A stretch of DNA of 64,000 nucleotides from JACNKJ01 sp964344565 (GTDB taxonomy: Bacteria > Krumholzibacteriota > Krumholzibacteriia > JACNKJ01), in contig CAYFNT010000005.1 in the NCBI GenBank assembly GCA_964344565.1, positions 1 to 64,000 on the forward strand, written 5' to 3'. Positions 43,595 through 51,824 of the stretch are shown here, one piece after another. The position numbers and the translations under genes were made by a program. Positions within the stretch are counted from its first letter, which is position 1, and each line of letters starts with the position of its first letter. The notes under the pieces were generated by a model. It was not told the origin of the DNA and did not search any database. It worked only from the letters and a program-made list of their open reading frames with translations.

Positions 43595-44338
43595 CTATTT
43601 CACCAGCAAGGCCTTCCGGGATTCCCGCCTCTCGCCGATCTGGATCTGATAGAAGTAGGTGCCGCTTGCCAGAGGGCGCCCGGAATCATCGCGGCCGTTC
43701 CAGCTCGAGGTGTAGGATCCCGCGGCCAGGGTCTCGTCGATCAAAGAGGCCACGCGCCGCCCGCCGGCATCGAAGATGTCGATGGTCACGCGTCCCCTGG
43801 TCGGAACCTCGTAGTCGATCTCGGTCGCCGGATTGAAGGGGTTGGGGTAGTTCTGCTCGAGCAGTTGCCCCACCGCCGGCGTGTCGATGCCGTCTCCCGC
43901 GGAAGTCGGGACCAGACCCACGACGACGATTTCGTAGGGCTCGTAGGGGCTGATATCGACGATCGCGAAGGTCAACTCCATGATGCCGTCGGCGTTGATA
44001 TCGCAGAAGGGCTCGCTCAGGCCGTAATCCGTACCGGTCCAAATTCCCTCTTGAATCGTATAGCCGGGCATGAAGATGAGATACCAGTCCGGACTCACCC
44101 AATCGGTCATGCCCGTCTCTCCGTCGAGGATGACGATCTGGTCCGCATGGCTGTCTTCGCTGTCGCGGAAGTAGACCAGCTCCTCGCCGGAATCGTAGTC
44201 CATGTTGGCCGCGCCGATGAAGACGTCGGCGTATTCGACCGGCGTCGTGGTCTGGTATATTACTCCGATGCTGGCCAGGCAGAGGCCGGGAAATGCTAGC
44301 ATCGACAGAAGTGCCAGGATGGTGAATCGTGTATTCAT
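43595..44338 (-). CDS. Secreted protein with C-terminal Por/FlgD-type sorting domain (247 aa)
   Basis: The signal peptide (MNTRFTILALLSMLAFPGLCLA, about 1-22) is followed by a VCBS/FG-GAP-flavoured middle (DYDSGEELVYFRD, DINADGIMELTFAI). The C-terminal domain of about 80 residues starts at EQNYPNPFNPATEIDYEV and ends GTYFYQIQIGERRESRKALLVK. This is the hallmark of type A sorting/FlgD-like modules seen in type IX-secreting Bacteroidota and in many FCB candidate phyla. GAGGAG 8 bases before the ATG at 44338 defines the start; the 13-residue longer form is rejected. Likely exported to the surface. Confidence 0.85.
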   Translation of the reverse strand: MNTRFTILALLSMLAFPGLCLASIGVIYQTTTPVEYADVFIGAANMDYDSGEELVYFRDSEDSHADQIVILDGETGMTDWVSPDWYLIFMPGYTIQEGIWTGTDYGLSEPFCDINADGIMELTFAIVDISPYEPYEIVVVGLVPTSAGDGIDTPAVGQLLEQNYPNPFNPATEIDYEVPTRGRVTIDIFDAGGRRVASLIDETLAAGSYTSSWNGRDDSGRPLASGTYFYQIQIGERRESRKALLVK

Positions 44339-44573
44339 GAGGGCGTCTCCTCTGAGATTGGGTCGCAGTGGGTGCACGGCCCGATGGGCCGCCTTCGATG
44401 TCCATGAGTCTGCCCCAAGGACCCTGATTTTACCGTATTGCAGCCTACATTTGTCTCTTTTCTGCCATGTATTGAGACTTTAAATCTTCCTGCCCAGGAC
44501 CGCCCCCGCCAGGCGGGAAACGGGCTTCGGGGAGGAGGGACGAAGCCATGAGTGCAAGGCAGGGAGTTGATCC

Positions 44574-44999
44574 GTGAGTTCGCCCGACTCGGCTGTTGCC
44601 GATCCCCAGGACATGATCGAGGCGGTCCGTCTCTGGGCTGTCGACCGCGAGGACATCCATGGGCTGCTGCTCGTGGGATCCCATGCCCGCGGCGAGGCGC
44701 GGCCCGACTCGGACATCGATTTCGTGCTGCTCTGCGAGAGCCCGGCGCAATATCTCGACCTGAAACACTGGGTAGCTGAGTTTGGATTCGTCGAGAGCGT
44801 CAAAAGGGAAGACTGGGGACGAGTACAGTCCCTCCGGGTGCACTACCGCGGCGCTCCCGAGGTGGAATTCGGGATCACGGATATGGATTGTTGGCTGGAG
44901 CAGCCCTTGGACCCGGGAACTGTCGCAGTGCTACGCAGTGGATATAGGATCGTGCTCGATCCAGTTGGAGAGCTTGCCAGTCGATTGGATTCCGTGTAG
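44574..44999 (+). CDS. Orphan nucleotidyltransferase-domain protein (141 aa)
   Basis: Pol-beta-type nucleotidyltransferase with GSHARGEARPDSDIDF (G35, S36, D47, D49) and a third acidic strand, EVEFGITDMDCW. It begins with GTG at 44574, preceded by GGGAG. No HEPN or other helical partner is encoded next to it, so it differs from the MNT-HEPN pair at 15928. It resembles stand-alone MNT proteins and the N-terminal part of aminoglycoside adenylyltransferases but lacks their C-terminal domain. Substrate unknown. Confidence 0.75.
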   Translation: MSSPDSAVADPQDMIEAVRLWAVDREDIHGLLLVGSHARGEARPDSDIDFVLLCESPAQYLDLKHWVAEFGFVESVKREDWGRVQSLRVHYRGAPEVEFGITDMDCWLEQPLDPGTVAVLRSGYRIVLDPVGELASRLDSV

Positions 45000-45056
45000 T
45001 TGCTTGGCCGAAAGATTGATTTCCATGGATTTCGATGGAGGTCGATTACCTCGAGC

Positions 45057-45071
45057 GGTATAATTGATACC
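45057..45071 (+). promoter_or_regulatory. Consensus -10 with small palindrome before the 45074 gene
   Basis: A perfect TATAAT at 45059-45064 sits within GGTAT-AATTG-ATACC (45057-45071). It is only 10 bases before the ATG at 45074, so the transcript would be leaderless or translation may begin further in. No good -35 is seen. Confidence 0.4.
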
Positions 45072-45073
45072 TG

Positions 45074-46246
45074 ATGAGTAGCTCAACCATGTCCTTTACT
45101 CAAAATCGGGTGATCCACGACCTCAGGTACATGAGCCTGACTTTGCTTGTAGCCATGCCGCTGGCATTTCCCATGGGCGAAGCTCCGGAATCGAGACCAA
45201 TCCACCTGGACCAAAGGACGGAGCCCGATTCCGTGTTCGGAGGCGTCTATGATTTCGCAGGCGGGGACACGCTCCTAACGAGCTTCGTCGGCTATGTCCT
45301 GGTCGAGGGATTCCCCAATCTGCCGCCAACGGAGGTTCCGGTGGTGGGCGGACGTTGGGGAATCAATGTGAACCCCGAGACGAGCGTGCCGGAGCTGCCT
45401 CCTGGGGACGAGGAGTCAGGCTCTTCGGCAACCAGCGGGTCACGAAACTGGCTGGGGTTCGGATGCAGTAGGATCTCTCCCAATAGCCCCAAATCGTGGG
45501 ATGGTCTCGCCCTACTTGCGGAATCGATTGATCGTGTTCAAGAAGGCACGCTCGAGCTCATTTGCATGAATGTAGAATACTTCAGCCATCATCCGATTGA
45601 AAAAACCATTCTTGGTCCGACCGAACTTAGCGTGTTCACGAGGAGTGCAACCGAAGAGACGGCATACGGCGAACACGTGATGGCGACGCAGGATGACTAC
45701 ATCGACTACTCAAATAATGAAGACCTATGGTATGTGACCTTGCCTTGGGATTTCGATGGAGTCGTCTATCGATCCCAAGCCGACACCCTGCATCAGGGAA
45801 ACTCGGATCGACTGACCTACTTCCTCTATCCAGGTTTCCATCCGGACGTAGCGGAAGTCATTGAGAATTCTCCCGATGGTATTCGTTGTGTGGCGCCGTA
45901 TTGGGAAGGACGTGATCCGGTTCGTGTCTACACGGAAGGGGAGGCCGAGGTTCGAGTGTCTGCAACTACGAATGGTTTTGCTGTTCTTGACCGAGAGATC
46001 GATTGGAGTTCAGGAGTCTACGGAATCGGTCTCTGGGTACATATGCAAGCTCCGAATCTCGTTGCCTCGGCGCAGGACCAGGATGGCTGGAAGAAAGAAA
46101 TCCTTGAACGGGGACTCGGCAATTCTGGTGAGTACGAGGGTGTCCCCGATCCCTACAAGGTTGGTAGATACGAGTTCATGTCGACCATGATCAACGGAAA
46201 GCGCCGCCACGATGTAAGCGCTCGCGACTTGTATCTACCCGAGTGA
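45074..46246 (+). CDS. Putative secreted protein of unknown function, lower GC (390 aa)
   Basis: Basic N-terminal region, then a hydrophobic core (MSLTLLVAMPLAFPMG near 20-35), then a polar mature part; the pattern fits a Sec signal peptide or anchor. No family, repeats or catalytic motif is recognised. Codons are visibly more AT-rich than in the core genes, suggesting recent acquisition together with the neighbouring accessory genes. Possible starts are 45074, 45089 and 45131; none has a strong ribosome binding site, and the -10 at 45059 favours leaderless use of the first. Confidence 0.55.
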   Translation: MSSSTMSFTQNRVIHDLRYMSLTLLVAMPLAFPMGEAPESRPIHLDQRTEPDSVFGGVYDFAGGDTLLTSFVGYVLVEGFPNLPPTEVPVVGGRWGINVNPETSVPELPPGDEESGSSATSGSRNWLGFGCSRISPNSPKSWDGLALLAESIDRVQEGTLELICMNVEYFSHHPIEKTILGPTELSVFTRSATEETAYGEHVMATQDDYIDYSNNEDLWYVTLPWDFDGVVYRSQADTLHQGNSDRLTYFLYPGFHPDVAEVIENSPDGIRCVAPYWEGRDPVRVYTEGEAEVRVSATTNGFAVLDREIDWSSGVYGIGLWVHMQAPNLVASAQDQDGWKKEILERGLGNSGEYEGVPDPYKVGRYEFMSTMINGKRRHDVSARDLYLPE

Positions 46247-46566
46247 TAACGAGTACGAGTTTTCTGGGGTCGCTGAGGGTCGCTGCTTTAGCTTGTCATG
46301 GAGATCCTTGGACATTGTGCTGGCCCACATGACTCTCGCGACCGGACTCTAAAACTGGTATCGCCTTCGATCCAAAACACCAGTATTCGGGATCATCGGC
46401 CGGGGCATCGGCAGGGCATGGGAAAATGCCTGCAGTCCACCCGGGAGGACTCCCAAGATTGTATTATATGGCATAGTATGTGCATTATCCCTAGACATAC
46501 TATGCCGTATAGTGCTACACATTGGAAGTTGACTCGAATATCGATCGTGACACTCTGAGGATCCGA
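46247..46566 (+). promoter_or_regulatory. Intergenic control region of the AbiE pair
   Basis: About 320 bases without a supported gene. The first 200 bases hold nothing recognisable. The 3' part carries a candidate promoter (TTGTAT at 46459-46464, CATTAT at 46483-46488, 18-base spacer) and the long inverted repeat at 46465-46511. Confidence 0.5.
46465..46511. promoter_or_regulatory. AbiEi operator-like long inverted repeat
   Basis: TATATGGCATAGTATGT (46465-46481) and ACATACTATGCCGTATA (46495-46511) are 17-base inverted arms with one mismatch and a 13-base spacer. The candidate promoter lies across the left arm. AbiEi antitoxins are known to autorepress by binding inverted repeats upstream of their operon, so this is the likely operator. 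Confidence 0.75.
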
Positions 46567-47214
46567 ATGGATAGCGCCCACCTTCGAAAGCGGATTCCCT
46601 ACGAGGAATTCGATTACCGGCAGTTACTCGACTGCCTGGGCGAATACAATTGGCCGCGTGCCAAGATCAGCGCCCTCCTGAAGAGCGGTGTGATCATCCG
46701 CGTCAAGAAGGGGATCTATGTCTTCGGTGAAGGCTACCGCCGGGGGCCTGTCTCGCGTGAAATACTGGCAAACCTGATTTATGGCCCGTCCTACATCTCA
46801 CTGGACTACGCCCTTCAGCTTCATGGCCTGATTCCAGAGAGGGTGGCGGAACTGAGTTCGGTTTGCTTCGGTCGCACTCGCCGCTTCGACACGCCCCTCG
46901 GTCGATTCTCCTATCGCCGGTTGTCCCTGGCCAAGTATCGGGGAGGCATCCTGCGAACCGAGCTCCCCGACGGAAGGGCCTACCTGCTGGCAACGCCTGA
47001 GAAGGCGCTCCTGGACAAACTGCACACGGAGCGTGGATTGGGCATTCGGACCCAAGCGAGCTTGGGCAGCTACCTTGTCGAGAACCTCCGGATCGAGCGC
47101 AGGGACCTGGAGGGTCTGGACCCAGGCTTGATCGGGGACCTTGCCAGTCATTCCCGATCCAGACTTGGAAGGCTCCTGCAAGGAGTCGTCACGCAAATTC
47201 GACGGGAGGGCTGA
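46567..47214 (+). CDS. abiEi: AbiEi-family antitoxin (215 aa)
   Basis: Antitoxin of a type IV toxin-antitoxin/abortive infection module. The N-terminal winged helix (LLDCLGEYNWPRAKISALLKSGVIIRVKKGIYVFG near 18-52) is followed by the AbiEi core (LIYGPSYISLDYALQLHGLIPE, then TPEKALLDKLH). The ATG at 46567 has TGAGGA upstream; an in-frame ATG at 46522 lies close to the operator and is rejected. The stop shares one base with the toxin ATG. Confidence 0.88.
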   Translation: MDSAHLRKRIPYEEFDYRQLLDCLGEYNWPRAKISALLKSGVIIRVKKGIYVFGEGYRRGPVSREILANLIYGPSYISLDYALQLHGLIPERVAELSSVCFGRTRRFDTPLGRFSYRRLSLAKYRGGILRTELPDGRAYLLATPEKALLDKLHTERGLGIRTQASLGSYLVENLRIERRDLEGLDPGLIGDLASHSRSRLGRLLQGVVTQIRREG

Positions 47215-48086
47215 TGCACGAGGCGCTCAAGCAGATGATGGAGGGTTATTCGATCAATACCGCGGACGAGGGAATCCACGCGCTTAGGGAAGTCACACAG
47301 GAACTGGCTCTGCTCGGACTGGGACGGGCCAAGTTCTTTGAGCACGCCGCCTTCTATGGCGGGACGGCCCTGCGCATCATTTATGGTCTGGACCGCTTCT
47401 CCGAGGACCTCGACTTCACGCTTCTCGGGCCGGATCCGGCATTCCGTCTGGACCGGTTCACGGACGGCCTCTCCAAGGAGCTCCAGGCCTTCGGTTTCGA
47501 GGTCGAGGTCTCCGTCAGGGAGAAGATCCGGGATTCAGCCATCCAATCGGCTTTTCTGAAGGGAAACACACGCAGGCAGCTTTTGAAGATCGGAGTTCCC
47601 GAGGAGTTCGCCGCCCTGGTGCCGGCTATTCAGAAGCTGAAGATCAAGCTCGAGATCGACACGGATCCCCCCGGCGGATTCAGCTCTGAAATGCAAACCC
47701 TCCTTCAGCCCATCCCCTACGCGGTCCGCGTGTGCAAGTTGTCTGATCTCTTCTCGGGCAAGCTGCATGCGGTACTCTTCCGACGATGGAAGAGTCGGGT
47801 CAAGGGGCGGGACTGGTACGATCTGGTCTGGTTCGTCGGCAGGAAGGTGCCCGTGAATCTGTCGCATCTGGAGCAGCGCATGCGGCAAACGGGTGATTGG
47901 GATTCAGAGCATCCTCTCAGTGCTGGAAACCTCGAAGGCTTACTGCTCGATGCCATCGAGAACTTGGATGTTGATCAGGCAAAGGACGAGGTCATGCCCT
48001 TTCTCGGCACTCAGGCCTCAGTAGCGCTGTGGTCGCGGAAATTCTTTCGAGACATCGTGGGCCGGATCCAATTTCTAGGCTACTAG
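47214..48086 (+). CDS. abiEii: AbiEii-family nucleotidyltransferase toxin (290 aa)
   Basis: GTP-binding/nucleotidyltransferase toxin of the AbiEii/AbiGii (DUF1814) family. The conserved motif FYGGTALRIIYGLDRFSEDLDF contains G49-G50-T51 and the acidic pair D65 and D67. KIKLEIDTDPP near 143-153 and KLHAVLFRRWKSRVKGRDWYDLVWF near 183-207 provide the other conserved motifs. Some relatives modify tRNA acceptor ends. It overlaps the antitoxin gene by one base (TGATG). Confidence 0.9.
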   Translation: MHEALKQMMEGYSINTADEGIHALREVTQELALLGLGRAKFFEHAAFYGGTALRIIYGLDRFSEDLDFTLLGPDPAFRLDRFTDGLSKELQAFGFEVEVSVREKIRDSAIQSAFLKGNTRRQLLKIGVPEEFAALVPAIQKLKIKLEIDTDPPGGFSSEMQTLLQPIPYAVRVCKLSDLFSGKLHAVLFRRWKSRVKGRDWYDLVWFVGRKVPVNLSHLEQRMRQTGDWDSEHPLSAGNLEGLLLDAIENLDVDQAKDEVMPFLGTQASVALWSRKFFRDIVGRIQFLGY

Positions 48087-48096
48087 TCGCCAGTTC

Positions 48097-48120
48097 GCTC
48101 GTCCACCTTGGTGGACGAGC
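48097..48120. promoter_or_regulatory. Perfect inverted repeat between abiEii and uvrB
   Basis: GCTCGTCCACC (48097-48107) and GGTGGACGAGC (48110-48120) flank TT. No T-run follows. It may end the AbiE transcript as a hairpin or act as an operator for uvrB. Confidence 0.45.
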
Positions 48121-48161
48121 TAGCCGATGCAATCCTCGGCGATTTGTGCTAATTAATTCCC

Positions 48162-50183
48162 ATGTCACGATTCAAACTTCATGCGCCCTTCCAGCCCACC
48201 GGCGACCAGCCCCAGGTCATCGAGCAGCTCAGCGAGAGCATCCTCGCGGGGAACAAGTACCAGACCCTGCTCGGGGTCACCGGCAGCGGCAAGACCTTCA
48301 CCATGGCCCAGGTCATCGCCGAGACCGATCTGCCCACCCTCATCATCAGCCACAACAAGACCCTGGCGGCCCAGCTCTACGGCGAGTTCCGCGGCTTCTT
48401 TCCCGAGAACGCCGTGGAGTTCTTCATCAGCTACTACGACTACTATCAGCCCGAGGCCTTCGTGCCGGCCACGGGCACCTACATCGAGAAGGACTCCTCC
48501 ATCAACGAGGAGATCGACCGCCTGCGCTTGAGCGCCACCAGCCAACTGATGATGCGCGACGACGTCATCGTCATCGCTTCGGTCAGCGCCATCTACGGCC
48601 TGGGCAATCCCAACGAGTTCAAGCGTCTGGTGCTTCAGCTCAAGGTGGGGGAGGAGCGCGGGCGCCCCTCGATCCTGCGCACGCTCATCGAGATGCAATA
48701 CTCGCGCAACGACGTGAACTTCATGCGCGGCACCTTCCGCGTGCGGGGGGACGTGATCGAGGTCTATCCGCCCTACGAGGACATCAGCTATCGCATCGAG
48801 CTCTTCGGCGACGAGGTCGACTCCCTTGCCGCCGTGGATCCCCTCACCGGCCGCACCCGGGAGAAGCTTCAGGAGATGGCCCTCTTCCCGGCGCACCACT
48901 TCGTGACCGGGCGCGAACGGGTGACCCAGTCCATCGATCAGATCGGGCGCGACCTGGAAGAGCGCCTCAACGAATTCCGCGAGGGGAACAAGCTGCTGGA
49001 GGTCCAGCGCCTGGAGAACCGCACCCGCTACGACATGGAGATGCTCAGCGAGATGGGCTTCTGCACGGGCATCGAAAACTACTCGCGCTACCTCGATGGG
49101 CGCGCTCCCGGCGAGCGGCCCCTCTGCCTGCTCGACTACTTCCCCGACGATTTCCTGATCATCCTCGATGAGAGCCACGTGACCGTGCCTCAGATCGGCG
49201 CCATGTACGCCGGCGACCGCAGCCGCAAGGAGACCCTGGTCGAGCACGGCTTCCGTCTGCCCAGCGCCCTGGACAACCGTCCCCTGCGCTTCGAGGAGTT
49301 CGAACAGCTCACTCCCCGGGCCGTCTTCACCAGCGCCACGCCGGGGCCCTACGAGTACGAGATGAGCGGGAAGAACGTCTTCGAGCAGGTGATTCGCCCC
49401 ACGGGCCTCTTGGATCCCCAGATCGAACTGCGGCCGAGCAAGCATCAGGTGGACGACCTCCTCGGCGAGGTGCGCGACCGGGTCTCGCGCAAGGAGCGCA
49501 CCCTGGTGACCACCCTCACCAAGCGCATGAGCGAGGAACTCACCGACTACCTGCGGGCCAACGGCATTCGCGTGGCCTACCTGCACAGCGACATCAAGGC
49601 CCTGGAGCGGGTATCGATTCTGCGCAAGCTGCGCCTGGGCGAGGTGGACGTGCTGGTGGGCATCAACCTGCTGCGCGAGGGGCTAGACCTGCCCGAGGTG
49701 TCCCTGGTGGCCATCCTCGACGCCGATCGCGAAGGCTTCCTGCGCAGCCACACGAGCCTGATCCAGACGGCCGGTCGCGCGGCCCGGCACGAGGAGGGCA
49801 AGGTCATCCTCTACGCCGACACGCAGACCGACTCGATCAAGGCCGCCGTGGAGGAAACGGCGCGCCGCCGCCTGCTGCAGGAAGCGTATAATAAGGAACA
49901 CGGCATCACGCCCCGGGGCATCCGCAAGAGTGCCAAGGAAGTGGAAGCGGCGACGCTGGTGGGCGAAAGCAAGAAGAAGGAAGGCGAGGCGGGGGCCCAT
50001 CGCATCGTGCAGAGATTCGAGCACATGGAGATGGCCGAGCGCATCGCCGAGCTCGAACGGGAAATGCGGGCCGAGGCCGACGCGCGGCGATTCGAGGCAG
50101 CGGCCAGCCTGCGTGATCACATCGAGGAACTGAGGCTGCAACTGGCGGCCGATGGGAGGCAGGATGAAGGATCCATGGCCTGA
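48162..50183 (+). CDS. uvrB: Excinuclease ABC subunit B (673 aa)
   Basis: Damage-verifying helicase-like subunit of nucleotide excision repair. Walker A GVTGSGKT (K44) and the beta-hairpin region YYDYYQPEAFVPATGTYIEKD near 92-112 are present. The helicase motifs include ILDESHVT, SATPGPYE and QTAGRAARH. The C-terminal UVR domain (RIAELEREMRAEADARRFEAAASLRDHI) binds UvrC. No Shine-Dalgarno precedes the ATG and a TGTGCTAAT extended -10-like stretch lies about 10 bases upstream, so the message may be leaderless. It overlaps nadC by 20 bases. Confidence 0.97.
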   Translation: MSRFKLHAPFQPTGDQPQVIEQLSESILAGNKYQTLLGVTGSGKTFTMAQVIAETDLPTLIISHNKTLAAQLYGEFRGFFPENAVEFFISYYDYYQPEAFVPATGTYIEKDSSINEEIDRLRLSATSQLMMRDDVIVIASVSAIYGLGNPNEFKRLVLQLKVGEERGRPSILRTLIEMQYSRNDVNFMRGTFRVRGDVIEVYPPYEDISYRIELFGDEVDSLAAVDPLTGRTREKLQEMALFPAHHFVTGRERVTQSIDQIGRDLEERLNEFREGNKLLEVQRLENRTRYDMEMLSEMGFCTGIENYSRYLDGRAPGERPLCLLDYFPDDFLIILDESHVTVPQIGAMYAGDRSRKETLVEHGFRLPSALDNRPLRFEEFEQLTPRAVFTSATPGPYEYEMSGKNVFEQVIRPTGLLDPQIELRPSKHQVDDLLGEVRDRVSRKERTLVTTLTKRMSEELTDYLRANGIRVAYLHSDIKALERVSILRKLRLGEVDVLVGINLLREGLDLPEVSLVAILDADREGFLRSHTSLIQTAGRAARHEEGKVILYADTQTDSIKAAVEETARRRLLQEAYNKEHGITPRGIRKSAKEVEAATLVGESKKKEGEAGAHRIVQRFEHMEMAERIAELEREMRAEADARRFEAAASLRDHIEELRLQLAADGRQDEGSMA

Positions 50184-51039
50184 GTGGCCCGCGGAACTGA
50201 GAGCGGCCGCGGAGGCCCTGCTCGACCTGGCTCTGGCCGAGGATCTGGGGCCCGGCGATCTCACCGCCGAGCACTTCGCCTCGCCGGAAGAGAACCTCAC
50301 CGTGTGTCTGGTGGCCCGTCAGGCCGGCACCCTCGCCGGGCTTCCGCTCTTTCTGCAGGTCTTCGAGCGCGTGACCGGGGGCATCGAAATCCTGGAAGCC
50401 GCCGAAGACGGCCGGGACTTCGCGGCCGGCGAAGTGCTCGCCCGCCTGCGAGGCCCGGGCGGAGCCATCCACTCGGCCGAGCGCACGGCTCTCAACTTTC
50501 TGCAGCGCCTTTCCGGCGTGGCCACCCGCACCCGCGAGGCCATGAGCGCCAGTGTGGGGCCCACGGTGCTGGACACCCGCAAGACCACGCCGGGCTATCG
50601 ACTGCTCGAGAAGTACGCCGTGCGCATGGGTGGGGGCGAGAACCATCGCCTGGGTCTCTTCGACGCCGTGATGGTCAAGGACAACCACAAGGAGGCCCTG
50701 GGCGGCATGTCCGAGGTGATGGCGAAGGTGGCCGACTTGCCGGAAGGCATTCACGTCTACGTGGAAGTCGACGATCTGGATGAACTTCGGATCCTCCTTC
50801 AGCATGAAGCGAAGCCCCGGGTGACCCGCGTGCTCCTGGACAACTTCCCGCCCGCCCAGGCCGCCGAGGCCGTGAAGCTGCGCGGCGAGGCCGGCGGCGG
50901 TCCCGACTTCGAGATCTCCGGCGGACTCGCGGCGGCGGACCTCGCCGATCCCCACTACCGCGACATCGAGTACGCCAGCCTGGGCGGACTCACCCATGGC
51001 GCGGGCTCGGTGGACCTGGCCCTCGAGGTGGAAGCGTGA
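50164..51039 (+). CDS. nadC: Nicotinate-nucleotide pyrophosphorylase (carboxylating) NadC (291 aa)
   Basis: Converts quinolinate and PRPP to nicotinate mononucleotide in NAD synthesis. The markers are EDLGPGDLT near 24-32, SAERTALNFLQRLSGVAT near 104-121, DTRKTTPGYRLLEKYAVRMGGGENHRLGL near 136-164, then KDNH, and EISGGL in the last quarter. Full length. GGGAGG precedes the ATG at 50164; the start overlaps uvrB and the end overlaps birA. No nadA or nadB is in the window. Confidence 0.96.
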   Translation: MKDPWPEWPAELRAAAEALLDLALAEDLGPGDLTAEHFASPEENLTVCLVARQAGTLAGLPLFLQVFERVTGGIEILEAAEDGRDFAAGEVLARLRGPGGAIHSAERTALNFLQRLSGVATRTREAMSASVGPTVLDTRKTTPGYRLLEKYAVRMGGGENHRLGLFDAVMVKDNHKEALGGMSEVMAKVADLPEGIHVYVEVDDLDELRILLQHEAKPRVTRVLLDNFPPAQAAEAVKLRGEAGGGPDFEISGGLAAADLADPHYRDIEYASLGGLTHGAGSVDLALEVEA

Positions 51040-51824
51040 GCCGCGTTCCCGAACGGGAGGCGGCCTTCGACCTCGCCCTCAGGGGCGAGTGGGGGCGTCC
51101 CCTGGAGTTCCACGATGCCCTGGACAGCAGCCAGGATCGCCTGCGCCAGCTCGCCGAACGCGAGGCTCCGGCGGGCTCCTGCATCGTCGCCGACTATCAG
51201 ATGGAGGGGCGCGGCCAGCACGGCCGCAGCTGGATCTCAGGGCCCGGCCAGAGCCTGCTCTTTTCGGTGCTGCTCCGGCCGAAGCTATCCGCCGCCGAAC
51301 TGGGCGGCCTGCCATCCCTCATCGCCTCCCTGGCCCTGCTCCGGAGTCTGGATCCCCTGGAACTCGACCTCAGCCTTCGCTGGCCCAACGATCTCTACGC
51401 CGGTCCGCGCAAGCTGGCGGGCATGCTCATGGAGGGCCGCATCGAGGGCGAGGGCTACCGCTTCATCGCCCTGGGCGTGGGATTGAACCTGTCCCAGGCC
51501 CGGCTGGACTTCCCCCCCGAGCTGACCGAGAGCGCCGCCTCCCTGCGGCAGCTTCTGGGGCAGGCGCCCCTGGCCGAGGACATCCTCGCGGGCTTCCTCG
51601 CCGAGCTGGAAGCCTATTGGGCCCGCCTGGAGGCCGGCGAGGGCGAAATCCTCGTGGCTGAGTGGAAACGGCACTGGCCCGACGAGAGACGCGTGGTGCG
51701 CACCACCGAAGGTCTGGGTCAGGCCATGGACGTGGACGGGCAGGGGGGACTCGTCCTCTACAAGGACAGCGGCGAACAGAGGATCTACGACAGCCGCTCG
51801 ATCCTAGCCTGGGAGGGATCCTGA
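51036..51824 (+). CDS. birA: Biotin--[acetyl-CoA-carboxylase] ligase BirA, monofunctional (262 aa)
   Basis: Attaches biotin to acceptor proteins. The biotinyl-AMP loop GRGQHGRSW is near 60-68, LRWPNDLY near 109-116, the catalytic lysine is in KLAGMLMEG near 121-129, and GVGLNLS follows. There is no N-terminal helix-turn-helix, so this is a class I ligase without repressor function. GTG start overlapping nadC; the stop shares a base with coaX. Confidence 0.94.
   Translation: MSRVPEREAAFDLALRGEWGRPLEFHDALDSSQDRLRQLAEREAPAGSCIVADYQMEGRGQHGRSWISGPGQSLLFSVLLRPKLSAAELGGLPSLIASLALLRSLDPLELDLSLRWPNDLYAGPRKLAGMLMEGRIEGEGYRFIALGVGLNLSQARLDFPPELTESAASLRQLLGQAPLAEDILAGFLAELEAYWARLEAGEGEILVAEWKRHWPDERRVVRTTEGLGQAMDVDGQGGLVLYKDSGEQRIYDSRSILAWEGS

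Noticed and set aside
46298..46558. 86-codon open frame before abiEi
   Set aside because: It runs through the operator, has no ribosome binding site and resembles no protein.
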